DNA of 64,000 nt from Lysobacter prati (GCF_009765215.1 NZ_VLNV01000011.1:1-64000), one strand, 5' to 3'; counted from the first letter of the stretch, positions 27,506 through 37,208 are shown. Notes: a model not told the origin generated them from the sequence alone. Numbers and translations: made by a program.

Positions 27506-28393
27506 ATGACCCCGCGCGATCTCGTCCTCGTCCTGCTCGTCGTCGTCGCCTGGGCGGTCAACTTCCTCACCTCCGCGCTGGCGATGCGCGAGATCCCGCC
27601 GTTCCTGTTCACGGCCTTGCGCTTCGCCCTGCTGGCGATGCCGCTGGTGTGGATGCTCAAGCGACCGGCGCCGGGCCAGTGGCCGCGACTGGTCGCGGTC
27701 TGCCTGTGCATCGGCGTGCTGCACTTCGGCCTGAGCTTCACCGCGCTGAAGCTGGCCGGCGACCTGACATCACCGGCGATCGTGATGCAGAGCTACGTGC
27801 CGATGACGACGCTGCTGGCGTGGTGGTGGCTGGGCGAACGTTTCGCCTGGCGCACCGGCCTGGCCATTGCGGTGAGCTTTGCCGGCGTGCTCGTTCTCGG
27901 CTTCGACCCGATCGTGCTCGACCGGCCGATGGCGCTGGTACTGATGTTGATCTCGGCCGCCTTCCTGGCCGTCGGCACCGTGCTGATGAAGGGTCTGCGC
28001 GGCCTCGACGTGGTCAGTCAGCAAGGCTGGACGGCAGTGTTCAGCGTAGTGCCGCTGGTGGCGATCAGCGCCTGGCTGGAACCGGGTGCCATCGCGCAGC
28101 TGCCCGATGTCAGCTGGGTCGGCTGGGCTGGCGCCGCCTATGCCGCCTTCGTGTCATCCCTGCTCGGCCATGGCCTGTACTACGTGCTCGTACAGCGCTA
28201 CCCGGTCGCGCAGGTGACGCCGTGGCTGCTGCTGGTACCGGTGCTCGCCATCGGCCTGGGCGTTGCGTACTGGGGCGATCGTCCCGGCCCGCGCCTGCTG
28301 CTCGGCGGGGCGATGGTGCTCGGCGGCGTGTTGCTGATCGCACTGCGTGCGCTGCGCAAGGCGCGACCTGTCGCGCCCGCCGAGGAGCTGTAG
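27506..28393 (+). CDS. EamA-family (DMT) transporter
   Basis: A 295-residue inner-membrane protein with ten predicted helices in two EamA repeats (about 5-135 and 147-280). It begins with LVLVVVAWAVNFLTSALAMREIPP and ends each repeat with the WWWLGERFAWRTGLAIAVSFAG type signature. It resembles YdcZ/EamD-like exporters of amino acids or metabolites. It converges on the epimerase-like gene with only 4 bp between stop codons. Confidence 0.87.
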   Translation: MTPRDLVLVLLVVVAWAVNFLTSALAMREIPPFLFTALRFALLAMPLVWMLKRPAPGQWPRLVAVCLCIGVLHFGLSFTALKLAGDLTSPAIVMQSYVPMTTLLAWWWLGERFAWRTGLAIAVSFAGVLVLGFDPIVLDRPMALVLMLISAAFLAVGTVLMKGLRGLDVVSQQGWTAVFSVVPLVAISAWLEPGAIAQLPDVSWVGWAGAAYAAFVSSLLGHGLYYVLVQRYPVAQVTPWLLLVPVLAIGLGVAYWGDRPGPRLLLGGAMVLGGVLLIALRALRKARPVAPAEEL

Positions 28394-28397
28394 GGAT

Positions 28398-29270
28398 TCA
28401 GGCGCCTTCGTCGCGCGGCTCGAACATGTCGGCACGCGGGTGAAACCGCCGCGGCGCATAACCGAAGTCGCGCTGAGCCGGCGCCATGTCGAACACCAGG
28501 TCGCTGCGCATGCGGCGCACCGCGGCCTCACCCAGTCCGGTCGCGCGACCGGTCATCTGCGCCAGCAGCAGCGCGAGGCTGAACATCGGCGACGGCAGTT
28601 CGACCAGCGTCGGCGGCGGCTGCAGGCAAGCCAGCACGCGCGCAATCATGTCGCGATAGCTCAGTGTTTCGCCGCCCGGCAATGCATACGCGCGCCCATG
28701 TGCAGCAGCGGCGCCAAGGCAGGCGAACGCGGCGGCGGCCAGGTCATCGACATGCACCGGCTGGCGCAGGCCATTGGCACCGCGTGGCAGCGGAAACCGC
28801 CGCCAGCGTCGCGCGAGATCGGCGATGCGCGTCAACGTCGCATCGCGGCCGGCGCCGTACACCAGCGTCGGCCGCAACACGGTCGCGGCCGCGCCGCGCG
28901 TGCCGGCCGCCGCGAACAGGCGATCCTCGCCCTCGCGCAGGCGCTGGGCGACATCGCGCTCGGCGGCATCGGCCGAACCGCGCTTGACCTCGATGCTGGT
29001 CGAGCCGAAGGCGATCACGCGAGCAGCCTCGATCGACGATGCGCCATACCACTGCGCGAAGGCGTCGAGCGGTCCGCAGCTGAAAATCGCGTCGACCCGA
29101 CCGGGAAGACCATCGACGCGGCCGAGATCACCGCGCAACCACTGCAGTCCGGGCTGGTCCGACTGCGGCGCGCGCGACACTGCGGTCACCCGCCAGCCAT
29201 CGCCCTGCAGCCGTCCAAGCAGTGGATAGCCGATCTGGCCGCTCGCGCCGAATACCAGTGCGTGACGCAT
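28398..29270 (-). CDS. NAD(P)-binding epimerase/reductase of the SDR type
   Basis: A 290-residue Rossmann protein with the N-terminal dinucleotide motif VFGASGQIGYPLLGRL. A region follows with FGSTSIEV and, downstream, PTLVYGAGRD, as in NAD-dependent epimerases of the extended SDR group. The classical YxxxK is not evident, so catalysis of the epimerase type is uncertain. It starts 2 bp after nhaA stops and is part of the same minus-strand run. Confidence 0.72.
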   Translation of the reverse strand: MRHALVFGASGQIGYPLLGRLQGDGWRVTAVSRAPQSDQPGLQWLRGDLGRVDGLPGRVDAIFSCGPLDAFAQWYGASSIEAARVIAFGSTSIEVKRGSADAAERDVAQRLREGEDRLFAAAGTRGAAATVLRPTLVYGAGRDATLTRIADLARRWRRFPLPRGANGLRQPVHVDDLAAAAFACLGAAAAHGRAYALPGGETLSYRDMIARVLACLQPPPTLVELPSPMFSLALLLAQMTGRATGLGEAAVRRMRSDLVFDMAPAQRDFGYAPRRFHPRADMFEPRDEGA

Positions 29271-29272
29271 TC

Positions 29273-30514
29273 TCAGCCAACCGCCTGCGTGCGCACCGGC
29301 AGGGTGAAGCGCAGCCAGAAGTATCCGGTCAGCGCCGACACCAGCGAGGCGAGCAGGACGCCAAGCACGGCTTCTTCGTAGAGCACCGGGTCTTGAAAGG
29401 CCAGCGAACCGATGAACAGGCTCATCGTGAAGCCGATGCCGCACATCACGCCCAGTCCCAGCATGGCGCGCAGGCCCATTCCGTCCGGGAAACGCGCCCA
29501 GCCCAGCGCACGCATCAACAACGCCGCGCCCACGATGCCCACCGGCTTGCCGACGAACAGTCCGATCGCCACGCCCATCGGCAGCGGCGAGAGCAGGTAG
29601 GCCAGGCTCTTCCCGCCCAGCACCAGGCCGGCGTTGACGAAGGCGAACAGCGGCAGGATCGCGTAGGCCACCCATGGATGCAGTGCGTGCTCCAGCGACT
29701 CCAGCGGCGAATGCCCGACCTCGTCGTCGACGCCATTGTTGCGGTCGACGTGCGGGATCATCAGGCCGGTGACGACGCCGGCAAGCGTGGCATGCACGCC
29801 GGACTTGAGCACGCAGATCCACAACATCACGCCCAGCAGCAGGTACGGGGCCAGGCGGCGCACGCCACGGCGGTTGAGCAGGGACATGCCGGCGATGGCC
29901 GCACCGGCCCAGGCCAGCGCCACCATGGACAGGCCGTGCGAATAGAACAGCGCGATGATGATGATCGCGATGAGGTCGTCGACCACCGCGATTGTCGACA
30001 ACAGCAGCTTCATGCCGCTGGGCACGCGCGACCCGAGCAGGGCCAGCACGCCCAGGGCGAAGGCAATGTCGGTCGCCGTCGGCACGGCCCAGCCGCGCAT
30101 GGCTTCGGCGTTGTCGTGGTTGAAGGCGGTGAACAGCAGCGCCGGCACGGCAACGCCGGCGAAGGCGCAGACCATCGGCAGGATCAGTTGGTCGCGGCTG
30201 GCGAGCTGCCCGCTCAGCGATTCGCGCTTGATCTCCAGCGCGACCAGCAGGAAGAAGATCGCCATCAGCCCGTCGTTGATCCAGAGCAGCAGCGGCTTGG
30301 CAATGTCCAACTCGCCTACGCGCACCTGCACCGGCATGTCGCGGAAGGCTTCGTAGGCCGAGACCAGCGGCGAATTGGCCGCGATCATCGCAAGCAACGC
30401 CGCGCCGATCAGCATGATGCCGCCGGCCGCCTCGAGGCGGAAGAATTCGCTCAGCGCGCGCAGCCCGCGCGGTGAATTCGCAGGCCGGACGTGGGCGTGG
30501 ACGTTTTCGCTCAT
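29273..30514 (-). CDS. nhaA: Na+/H+ antiporter NhaA
   Basis: Electrogenic sodium/proton antiporter for Na+ and pH homeostasis in the inner membrane. It has 413 residues with about 12 helices. Key motifs are AVPTATDIAFALGVL (ligand Asp region), the paired aspartates in STIAVVDDLIAI, and the late GIGFTMSLFIGSLAF. The start at 30514 begins MSENVHAHV; the longer frame is unlike the family. Confidence 0.95.
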   Translation of the reverse strand: MSENVHAHVRPANSPRGLRALSEFFRLEAAGGIMLIGAALLAMIAANSPLVSAYEAFRDMPVQVRVGELDIAKPLLLWINDGLMAIFFLLVALEIKRESLSGQLASRDQLILPMVCAFAGVAVPALLFTAFNHDNAEAMRGWAVPTATDIAFALGVLALLGSRVPSGMKLLLSTIAVVDDLIAIIIIALFYSHGLSMVALAWAGAAIAGMSLLNRRGVRRLAPYLLLGVMLWICVLKSGVHATLAGVVTGLMIPHVDRNNGVDDEVGHSPLESLEHALHPWVAYAILPLFAFVNAGLVLGGKSLAYLLSPLPMGVAIGLFVGKPVGIVGAALLMRALGWARFPDGMGLRAMLGLGVMCGIGFTMSLFIGSLAFQDPVLYEEAVLGVLLASLVSALTGYFWLRFTLPVRTQAVG

Positions 30515-30604
30515 CGCGGAAGTATAACGACCGCGAGTAAATGGCCGGTCAGGCAGCAAAGGCCTGCGTGGTCTGGCCTGCGTCGATCAGACTGGCCTGG
30601 AGGA

Positions 30605-31570
30605 TCAGCCCCGCATCACCAGCAGCTCGAAGGCCACCCACGCCAGGAAGGCGATCATCAGCGCCGCGCCTTCGTTCTTGCTCACGCGCAGGTCGCCGCG
30701 CAGCATCGGGTAGAGCATCAGCGCGAACACGCCGGCGGCAGGCAGCTCGAAGCGGACGAACGACTCCGGCAATGCCAGCGAGCCGTCGATGACAGCCATG
30801 CCGCCAATCACGACAAGCAGATTGAAGAGGCTCGCGCCGATCACATGGCCGGCGACGATGTCGCCCTGGCCGCGTCGTGCAGCCGCCATGGCAGCTGCGA
30901 CTTCAGGCAGTGCCGTGCCGATGGCCACCGGCAGCAGGCCGGTCAGCAGCGATGCCATGCCCAGGGCCTCGCCGATCGTCGGCGCACTGTCCACTACCAG
31001 CTTGGAGCCGTAGTACAGCAGCGCTGCCGCAATCGCGAAGCGGAGCAGGTTCAGCCACAGGTCGCTGCTGGTGCGCGCGAACGCGGCAATCGCATCCTGC
31101 AGTTCGGGTGCCTCCCTGCGCGTGCGCGCCGCGGCAAATGCCAACACGGCCACGAAGGCGAGGATCAGGATCAGGCCATCGGTACGCGACAGCACGCCGT
31201 CCAGGCCCATCAGCACGACGGCCAGGGTACCGGCGAGCAACATCAGCAGCAGCGGTGCCAGCGCGCGCCAGCGCAGGACCACCGGTGCGACCAGCGCAGC
31301 CGCACCCAGGGTGAGACCGAAGTTCGCCACGTTGCTGCCGACGGCATTGCCCAGCGCCAGCGCCGGTTGCCCACGCAGGATCGCCTGCAGGTTGACCGCC
31401 AGCTCCGGCAGCGAGGTACCGAATGCGACCAGCACCAGGCCCGCGACGAATGGCGAAGCGCCAATGCGCTGCGCCAGGCCGGAAGCGCCCTTGACGATCG
31501 AGTCGCCGCCCAGTGCCAGCAGCACCAGACCCAGTACGAACCAACCCATGGCTTCAAACATCGCGTCCAT
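30605..31570 (-). CDS. CaCA-family calcium/sodium antiporter (YrbG-like)
   Basis: A 321-residue membrane exchanger with ten helices and the two inverted alpha-repeats of the family. Repeat 1 has AFGTSLPELAVNL with GNAVGSNVANFGL; repeat 2 has AIGTALPEVAAAM with GHVIGASLFNLLVV. The two Glu of the repeats are the expected cation ligands. It exchanges Ca2+ (or K+) for Na+ or H+. It lies 90 bp upstream of nhaA on the same strand, suggesting a cation-homeostasis group. Confidence 0.9.
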   Translation of the reverse strand: MDAMFEAMGWFVLGLVLLALGGDSIVKGASGLAQRIGASPFVAGLVLVAFGTSLPELAVNLQAILRGQPALALGNAVGSNVANFGLTLGAAALVAPVVLRWRALAPLLLMLLAGTLAVVLMGLDGVLSRTDGLILILAFVAVLAFAAARTRREAPELQDAIAAFARTSSDLWLNLLRFAIAAALLYYGSKLVVDSAPTIGEALGMASLLTGLLPVAIGTALPEVAAAMAAARRGQGDIVAGHVIGASLFNLLVVIGGMAVIDGSLALPESFVRFELPAAGVFALMLYPMLRGDLRVSKNEGAALMIAFLAWVAFELLVMRG

Positions 31571-31641
31571 CCCCCCGGTGTCAACACGACTCGACCGGCG
31601 ATTCTATGCCTATAGGACCTGCTCGCGTCCAGCAATGCGTC

Positions 31642-32262
31642 TCAGGAACAGCCTTCCACGTAATCGACCTGTGGCGGAACGCCGATACGCCACGAGCTGA
31701 CCACACCCTTTGCATCTGTCTCGAAGAGCAGCACGCCCGGGCCACCGCTGGCATCGACGATGCGCAGGTACTGGCCACCGTCGACGTACTTGTGCGGTTG
31801 CTTGCTGATGCGACCGGCGTAGAGCCGGTCGATGTCTTGGGCATTCATCCCCACCCTGCCTCCGCCCGGTGCCTCGATGTCGACGGCATCGACGTCCACG
31901 CGCGCGAAGCGGTCCTGCTCGATCATGAAACCCAACCGGTAACCGTTTGCACTGCGCGCTTGCGGCAGCAGGTAATAGCAACCGCCCGGCTGCTCAGGCC
32001 TGGCATCGCCGAGGTCGGAGCCCCACGCCATTCGTACCTGCTCGTCGCTGGCGCCGAATGGCGCCGGGCCAAATCCGGCAAAACCAATCGTGCCTGGCGC
32101 CGGCATTGCCGCCCGGACAGGCGCGACGACCTCGGGCGTGGGCACGGCTGCGACCGTTGCCGATGGTGCTGGAGTGGCCGATGGCGCCGGGGTATCGACC
32201 GCACGTTCGCCGCACGCCGACAGGCACACCACTGCCAGGGACAACAACCATTTCACCAGCAC
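31642..32262 (-). CDS. Predicted lipoprotein of unknown function
   Basis: A 206-residue protein with a lipoprotein signal peptide (MLVKWLLSLAVVCLSAC, lipobox LSAC with Cys17). A Pro/Ala/Thr linker of about 35 residues follows, then a globular domain of about 150 residues starting IGFAGFGPAPFGASDEQVRMAWG. The domain holds Cys residues that could pair. No recognisable family. It lies between hmgA and the exchanger on the same strand. Confidence 0.65.
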   Translation of the reverse strand: MLVKWLLSLAVVCLSACGERAVDTPAPSATPAPSATVAAVPTPEVVAPVRAAMPAPGTIGFAGFGPAPFGASDEQVRMAWGSDLGDARPEQPGGCYYLLPQARSANGYRLGFMIEQDRFARVDVDAVDIEAPGGGRVGMNAQDIDRLYAGRISKQPHKYVDGGQYLRIVDASGGPGVLLFETDAKGVVSSWRIGVPPQVDYVEGCS

Positions 32263-32348
32263 TGCTCCACAAGCTCACGAGGCAAGTGGGGCAGACTACG
32301 CGGCCGCCGTGAACGCAGCGCATAGGTGCGCCGCACAGGCAGGCGCGA

Positions 32349-33647
32349 TCAGTCCGCGCTGAAGTGCTTCTTCAGACCTGCCCAGCAGGCCTGGTAATCG
32401 CGCTGGCGGTGCGCGGCCTGCAATGCCTGTAGGGTCGGCCTGATCACCGCGCGGGTCTCGAACATGAACGCCATCGTGTCGGCGATCACATCCGGCTTGG
32501 CCAGGTCGGCGGCGCTGGCCTTCTCGAAGGTCGCCGCGTCCGGCCCGTGCCCGCTCATCGAGTTGTGCAGCGAGGCACCGCCCGGAGAGAAGCCTTCGGC
32601 CTTGGCGTCGTAGGCACCGTGCACCAGGCCCATGAACTCGCTGGCGATGTTGCGGTGGAACCACGGCGGACGGAACGTGTCCTGCGCCACCAGCCAGCGC
32701 GGCGGGAAGATCACGAAGTCCAGGTTGCTGGTCCCCGCCGTGTCACTGGGCGAATGCAGCACTAGGAAGATGCTCGGATCGGGGTGGTCGTAGCTGATCG
32801 AGCCGATGGTGTTGAAGTGGCGCAGGTCGTACTGGCAGGGGGCGTAGTTGCCGTGCCACGCCACCACGTCCAGCGGCGAATGGCCGATGTCGGCACGCCA
32901 CAGATGGCCCTGGAACTTGGCGATCAGCTCGAACTCGCCGTCGAGATCTTCGTAGGCGGCATTGGGCGTGAGGAAGTCGCGCGAATTGGCCAGGCCATTG
33001 CTGCCGATCGGACCGAGGTCGGGCAACTGCAGCATCGCGCCGAAGTTCTCGCAGACATAACCGCGCGCTTCGCCGTCGGGCAGCGACACGGCGAAACGCA
33101 CGCCGCGCGGGATCACCGCGATCTGCTGCGGTTCGATCTCGAGCACGCCCAGCTCGGTGGCGATATGCAGGCGCCCCTGTTGCGGCACGATCAGCAGTTC
33201 GCCGTCGGCGTCGTAGAAGTAGCGCCCCTGCATGTCGCGGTTGGCGGCGTACAGGTGGATGCCGACGCCATGCTGGCCGGCCGGCGAGCCGTTGCCGGCC
33301 ATGGTGAACAGACCGTCGACGAAATCGACCGGCTGCTGCGGCATCGGCAGCGGATTCCAGCGCAGCTGGTCCGGCGGCACCGGGCCATCGCCGAAGTCGT
33401 TGTGGAAGCGCGGCTGCTCGTACGCCGCAAACGTGCCATGCATGGCCGCCGGGCGGATCCGGTACAGCCAGCTACGGCGGTTGGCATGGCGTGGCGCGGT
33501 GAACGCCGTACCCGACAGCTGCTCGGCGTAGAGACCGTGCGCAACGCGCTGCGGCGAATTGCGGCCCTGCGGCAGCGAGCCGGCGACGGCCTCGCTTGCG
33601 AACTCGTTGCCGAAACCGGATTGGTAGCCGTTGCTGCGGATGGTCAT
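32349..33647 (-). CDS. hmgA: Homogentisate 1,2-dioxygenase
   Basis: Fe(II) enzyme that opens the homogentisate ring to maleylacetoacetate in tyrosine catabolism. The 432-residue length and segments such as [62 protein letters not shown] and [11 protein letters not shown] match the family closely. It follows hppD by 75 bp, with a family D hairpin in the gap. The downstream hydrolase and isomerase of the pathway are not in this window. Confidence 0.96.
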   Translation of the reverse strand: MTIRSNGYQSGFGNEFASEAVAGSLPQGRNSPQRVAHGLYAEQLSGTAFTAPRHANRRSWLYRIRPAAMHGTFAAYEQPRFHNDFGDGPVPPDQLRWNPLPMPQQPVDFVDGLFTMAGNGSPAGQHGVGIHLYAANRDMQGRYFYDADGELLIVPQQGRLHIATELGVLEIEPQQIAVIPRGVRFAVSLPDGEARGYVCENFGAMLQLPDLGPIGSNGLANSRDFLTPNAAYEDLDGEFELIAKFQGHLWRADIGHSPLDVVAWHGNYAPCQYDLRHFNTIGSISYDHPDPSIFLVLHSPSDTAGTSNLDFVIFPPRWLVAQDTFRPPWFHRNIASEFMGLVHGAYDAKAEGFSPGGASLHNSMSGHGPDAATFEKASAADLAKPDVIADTMAFMFETRAVIRPTLQALQAAHRQRDYQACWAGLKKHFSAD

Positions 33648-33668
33648 GCAGGCATCGCCTGGTTGAAG

Positions 33669-33696
33669 CCCCTCTCCCGCTGGCGGGAGAAGGGTC
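33669..33696. repeat. REP-like hairpin, family D, between hppD and hmgA
   Basis: CCCCTCTCCCGC and GCGGGAGAAGGG arms sit in the 75-bp gap between hppD and hmgA. It lies only about 22 bp from the hmgA start, so it could modulate hmgA expression or mRNA stability. Confidence 0.65.
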
Positions 33697-33722
33697 TGGT
33701 TGAGGGCGTGGACAGCCGAACC

Positions 33723-34817
33723 TTACAGCACGCCGCGACGCATCTGGTCGCGTTCGATGCTCTCGAACAGCGCCTGGAAGTTGCCTTCGCCGAAGCCTTC
33801 GTTGCCCTTGCGCTGGATGATCTCGAAGAAGATCGGCCCGATCGCGTTCTGGGTGAAGATCTGCAGCAGCTTGCGCTGGTGGGTTTCCTTGTCGGCGTCG
33901 ATCAGGATCTTGTTGCGCGCCAGGCGCGGCACGTCTTCGCCGTGGTTGGGCACGCGCTGGTCGATCACGTCGAAGTAGGTCTCGGGCGTGTCGAGGAACT
34001 CGACGCCCCGCGCGCGCATCGCTTCGACCGTATCGTAGATGTTGTCGGTGAAGCAGGCGATGTGCTGGATGCCCTCGCCTTTGTAGGCGTCGAGGTATTC
34101 GTTGATCTGCGACTTCGGATCCGACGACTCGTTGAGCGGGATGCGGACGATGCCGTCAGGCGCGGTCATCGCTTTCGACACCAGGCCGGTCTTGGCGCCC
34201 TTGATGTCGAAGTAGCGGATCTCGCGGAAGTTGAACAGACGCTCGTAGTAGTCCGACCACTGCTGCATGTTGCCGAAGTACAGGTTGTGGGTCAGGTGGT
34301 CGATGAAGGTCAGGCCGAAACCCTTCGGGTCCTGTTCGGCGCCCTGCACCGGCAGGTAATCGTCTTCGTACATCGAACCGGCGCTGCCATAGCGGTCGAC
34401 CAGGTACAGCATGCAGTCGCCGATGCCCTTGACCACCGGCGCATCGACGGCGCGGCTGTCGGCCTTGTCGGTGATCGCTTCGCCGCCATTGCCGACGACC
34501 GCGTTGAACACCTCGTTGCCCGGCTTCTTGAAGCGGATCGCGAAACCGCAGGCGCTGGGGCCGTGCTTGGCGGCGAAGTCGGCCGCGAAGCTGTCGGGAT
34601 CTTCATTGACCAGGAAGTTCACCCCGCCCTGGCGGTAGACGGTGATCGGTCGGGTCTTGTGGTGCAGCACGGCGGTGAAGCCGAGCTTGCGGAAATAGTC
34701 GTGCAGCAGCTCACCCTGGCCGGCCGGGGCGGCGAACTCGACGAACTCGAAACCGTCGATGCCGAGCGGATTTTCGAACGTGGTGACTTGCATGCCGAGG
34801 TTGGGCTGCACATTCAT
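33723..34817 (-). CDS. hppD: 4-Hydroxyphenylpyruvate dioxygenase
   Basis: Converts 4-hydroxyphenylpyruvate to homogentisate. The 364-residue two-domain vicinal-oxygen-chelate protein has the facial triad visible as His174 (FIDHLTHN), His252 (GIQHIACFTDNI) and Glu332 (FFEIIQRKGNEGFGEGNF). First gene of the hppD-hmgA pair, divergent from marR with a palindromic site between them. Confidence 0.96.
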   Translation of the reverse strand: MNVQPNLGMQVTTFENPLGIDGFEFVEFAAPAGQGELLHDYFRKLGFTAVLHHKTRPITVYRQGGVNFLVNEDPDSFAADFAAKHGPSACGFAIRFKKPGNEVFNAVVGNGGEAITDKADSRAVDAPVVKGIGDCMLYLVDRYGSAGSMYEDDYLPVQGAEQDPKGFGLTFIDHLTHNLYFGNMQQWSDYYERLFNFREIRYFDIKGAKTGLVSKAMTAPDGIVRIPLNESSDPKSQINEYLDAYKGEGIQHIACFTDNIYDTVEAMRARGVEFLDTPETYFDVIDQRVPNHGEDVPRLARNKILIDADKETHQRKLLQIFTQNAIGPIFFEIIQRKGNEGFGEGNFQALFESIERDQMRRGVL

Positions 34818-34877
34818 GGCATTGTTCTCAGGTAGCGGCGACGCCCGCTGGGGACGGCCTTGGATCAGAAGAGGCCG

Positions 34878-34901
34878 TTATAGTTTCAATTGAAACCATA
34901 A
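34878..34901. promoter_or_regulatory. Palindromic operator between hppD and the marR-type gene
   Basis: A near-perfect 24-bp palindrome, TTATAGTTTCAATTGAAACC followed by ATAA, has a perfect 14-bp core GTTTCAATTGAAAC (34883-34896). It is AT-rich in a GC-rich context and lies 20 bp before the marR start. This is the usual setting for a MarR self-operator controlling both directions. Confidence 0.8.
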
Positions 34902-34920
34902 TCAAGGCCCATCGCAACAA

Positions 34921-35433
34921 ATGAACGATCCCACGCCCGTTCAGCGTCCAACCCGCCCCCAGGCGGGCCCTGACCACGCCCAGCTCGACCTCGAGCATTT
35001 CCTGCCGTACCGCCTGTCGGTGCTGAGCAACCGGGTCAGCGGGACCATCGCGCGGATCTACACCGAACGCTTCGCCCTGAGCATTACCGAGTGGCGGGTG
35101 ATGGCGGTGCTGGGGCGCTATCCGGACCTGTCGGCCAACGAGGTCGCCCAGCGCACGGCGATGGACAAGGTCGCCGTCAGCCGCGCGGTCGCCCGCCTGC
35201 TCGAAGCCGGCCGCCTGCAGCGCGAGATCCACGGCGACGACCGTCGCCGCTCGGTGCTGCGGCTGTCGGAAGCTGGTTATGGGATCTACGACGAGGTCGC
35301 GCCGCTGGCGCTCGAGTTCGAGCGCCGACTGCTGCAGGGCATCGACGATGCCGAACGGGCGCTGTTGTTCCGACTGCTCGACCGGCTCGACGAGCTGGAG
35401 CTGCGGGCGGATGCGGAGCAGCCGGCGCCTTAG
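34921..35433 (+). CDS. MarR-family regulator (HmgR-like)
   Basis: A 170-residue winged-helix regulator. The fold is seen as ITEWRVMAVLGRYPDLSANEVAQRT followed by the recognition helix KVAVSRAVARLLEAGRLQRE and the wing DDRRRSVLRLSEAG. Being divergent from hppD-hmgA with a shared palindrome, it most likely represses tyrosine catabolism until a pathway intermediate binds. The ligand is an inference. Confidence 0.85.
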   Translation: MNDPTPVQRPTRPQAGPDHAQLDLEHFLPYRLSVLSNRVSGTIARIYTERFALSITEWRVMAVLGRYPDLSANEVAQRTAMDKVAVSRAVARLLEAGRLQREIHGDDRRRSVLRLSEAGYGIYDEVAPLALEFERRLLQGIDDAERALLFRLLDRLDELELRADAEQPAP

Positions 35434-35460
35434 CCGCCCACTGCCTGGCCCAGCGCCATT

Positions 35461-35573
35461 CCGTTCGCCCTGAGCGTAGCGCCGCAGGCGCGAAGTCGAA
35501 GGGTCGCCACCGGGGAAACCGTCGCGGCGAGTCCTTCGACTTCGGCGCTACGCGCCTACGCTCAGGACGAACG
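35461..35573. repeat. REP-like paired repeat, family C
   Basis: Long inverted arms carry the blocks CCGTTCGCCCTGAGCGTAGC (35461-35480) and CTACGCTCAGGACGAACGG (35555-35573). They meet around a 30-bp spacer and include GAAGTCGAAGG / CCTTCGACTTCGG. The element sits between convergent genes. Confidence 0.85.
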
Positions 35574-35605
35574 GTGATGGGTAGGTCGAGCGGCGGTGGT
35601 GCCGC

Positions 35606-37114
35606 TCACCCATGCTCAACCGAAATCACCCGCCAAGCCGGAAACTCGCTACCCACGTCCGGCGTCTCGATCCACCCGCACGCCAGCAGCCCGTCATCAC
35701 TGCCGGCTTCGCACAGATATACCGCGACCGCGCCACGCTGCTGCTCCGTGCGCACGATCGCCCAGCCGGCAGGCAAGGGCCGCTTCTCGCGCCGGTACTC
35801 GACGGTGAGGAACGGAGTCGCGTCGGCCTCGAGGATCTCGCGCCCCGCCGATGACTCGTGTGCGGTCACCGTTGCGATGTCGGCGTCGATCAGCGGCGGC
35901 GCCGGCGGTCGCTCGATCACGAGCCCATGACCCTCCAGGCGCGCGGCAACCTCGCCCGGCACCGCGTACGCCAGCGGCCGGCGCACTACCTGCTCACCGA
36001 CGAAGCGGCCGATGTAGGGCACCTTCACGCTGATCGGCTCGCCTTCGAGCATGTACGGAGCGCGTGTGAGCACTTCGACTTCCCGATCCTCGAAGGCTTC
36101 CAGACGGTAGCGCACCGCGATCTCGTCCGGCGGCATCTCGCAGTTGTCGAGCAGTGCGACGATCTGCGCGCCGTTCGCGGCGACATAGGCCAGTGTTTCG
36201 CGGACGAATGCATAGGTCGTCAGCACGCGCTGCTCGAAGCTGATGTAGGCGTACGTTTCCAGCAGCAGGTCCAGGCGATTGCAGAGCCCACGGTAGTTGC
36301 CGCCGAAGCGCGGATGGTGGGTGTAGGTGATCCAGCCGCTGCCCTCCCCGCCTTCGTCGCGCAGGAAGTTTCCGTAGTAGAACGTGTCGCGGCCGTCGTT
36401 CTCCTTCACCGCCGCGGTCACTGCCGGCAGCAGCTGGTCGCGCATGAACTCGATCGGCTCGCTGCGACCGCTCAGCAGGGTGTGCGGGATGTCGTAAGTC
36501 AGGTCGAAACGGTGGATCGAGCCGTTGGTGGCGTGGCAGTCGATGCTCAGGTGCGGATTCCACGGATGCATCACCCGCGTCTGCAGCAGTCGCATCTCCG
36601 GCGCCTGCTGGCGCATGTAGTCACGATTGAGGTTGATGCCGGCGGCATTGGCGCGCGTGCCGACGCCGCTGTCTGGGCCGAGCTGGCCGGTGAAGTGGGC
36701 GATGTCGAGCCGGCGGTTTTCCGGATCGATGCGCTCGTTGCCATCGGCATTGAACAACGGCACCAGCAGCAGCGTGATGTACGCCAGCAAGTCACCGTGT
36801 GCACCGTCGAGCAGGTCGCGCACGAACATCAGTCCGGCCTCCTTGCCCTCGACCTCGCCGGCGTGGATGCCGCACATCACCAGCACCACTGGCAGGCCGA
36901 GCTGGCGGGCCTGCTCCGGCGTGGTCACACCGGTTGCCGACAGCACCAGCAGCGGCAGCGTGCGGCCTTCCGGGGTCTGGCCGAAGTCGGTGACGTGCAG
37001 GCGCGGGTCGTTGCGTGCGGCCAGAGCGTCGATGAACGTCATCACGTCGGCATGGCGCGAAGTGAATGTGTACTCGCTGCTTTCGGCGCGGGTCAGCGGG
37101 GACGGCTGCGGCAT
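35606..37114 (-). CDS. M14-family metallocarboxypeptidase
   Basis: A 502-residue zinc carboxypeptidase-like protein. Zinc ligands are seen in VMCGIHAGEVEGKEAG (HxxE) and in LSIDCHATNG (third His), with INLNRDYMR for substrate binding and LLLETYAYISFEQR as the likely catalytic Glu region. There is no signal peptide, so it is probably cytoplasmic. It is 157 bp downstream of the peptide transporter, which fits use of imported peptides, though a terminator lies between. Confidence 0.85.
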   Translation of the reverse strand: MPQPSPLTRAESSEYTFTSRHADVMTFIDALAARNDPRLHVTDFGQTPEGRTLPLLVLSATGVTTPEQARQLGLPVVLVMCGIHAGEVEGKEAGLMFVRDLLDGAHGDLLAYITLLLVPLFNADGNERIDPENRRLDIAHFTGQLGPDSGVGTRANAAGINLNRDYMRQQAPEMRLLQTRVMHPWNPHLSIDCHATNGSIHRFDLTYDIPHTLLSGRSEPIEFMRDQLLPAVTAAVKENDGRDTFYYGNFLRDEGGEGSGWITYTHHPRFGGNYRGLCNRLDLLLETYAYISFEQRVLTTYAFVRETLAYVAANGAQIVALLDNCEMPPDEIAVRYRLEAFEDREVEVLTRAPYMLEGEPISVKVPYIGRFVGEQVVRRPLAYAVPGEVAARLEGHGLVIERPPAPPLIDADIATVTAHESSAGREILEADATPFLTVEYRREKRPLPAGWAIVRTEQQRGAVAVYLCEAGSDDGLLACGWIETPDVGSEFPAWRVISVEHG

Positions 37115-37178
37115 GGCGGAGTCCGGCGGATCGAAGGCCGCTACCTTACGCGTGTGGGGCTCAATGGGCCGTCATGGG

Positions 37179-37208
37179 GAAACGAAAACGGCGGCCCGAA
37201 GGCCGCCG
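37179..37208 (-). terminator. Intrinsic terminator downstream of the POT transporter
   Basis: A perfect 8-bp stem CGGCGGCC / GGCCGCCG (37189-37196 and 37201-37208) has a 4-nt loop. On the minus strand it is followed by TTTTCGTTT. Confidence 0.8.
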
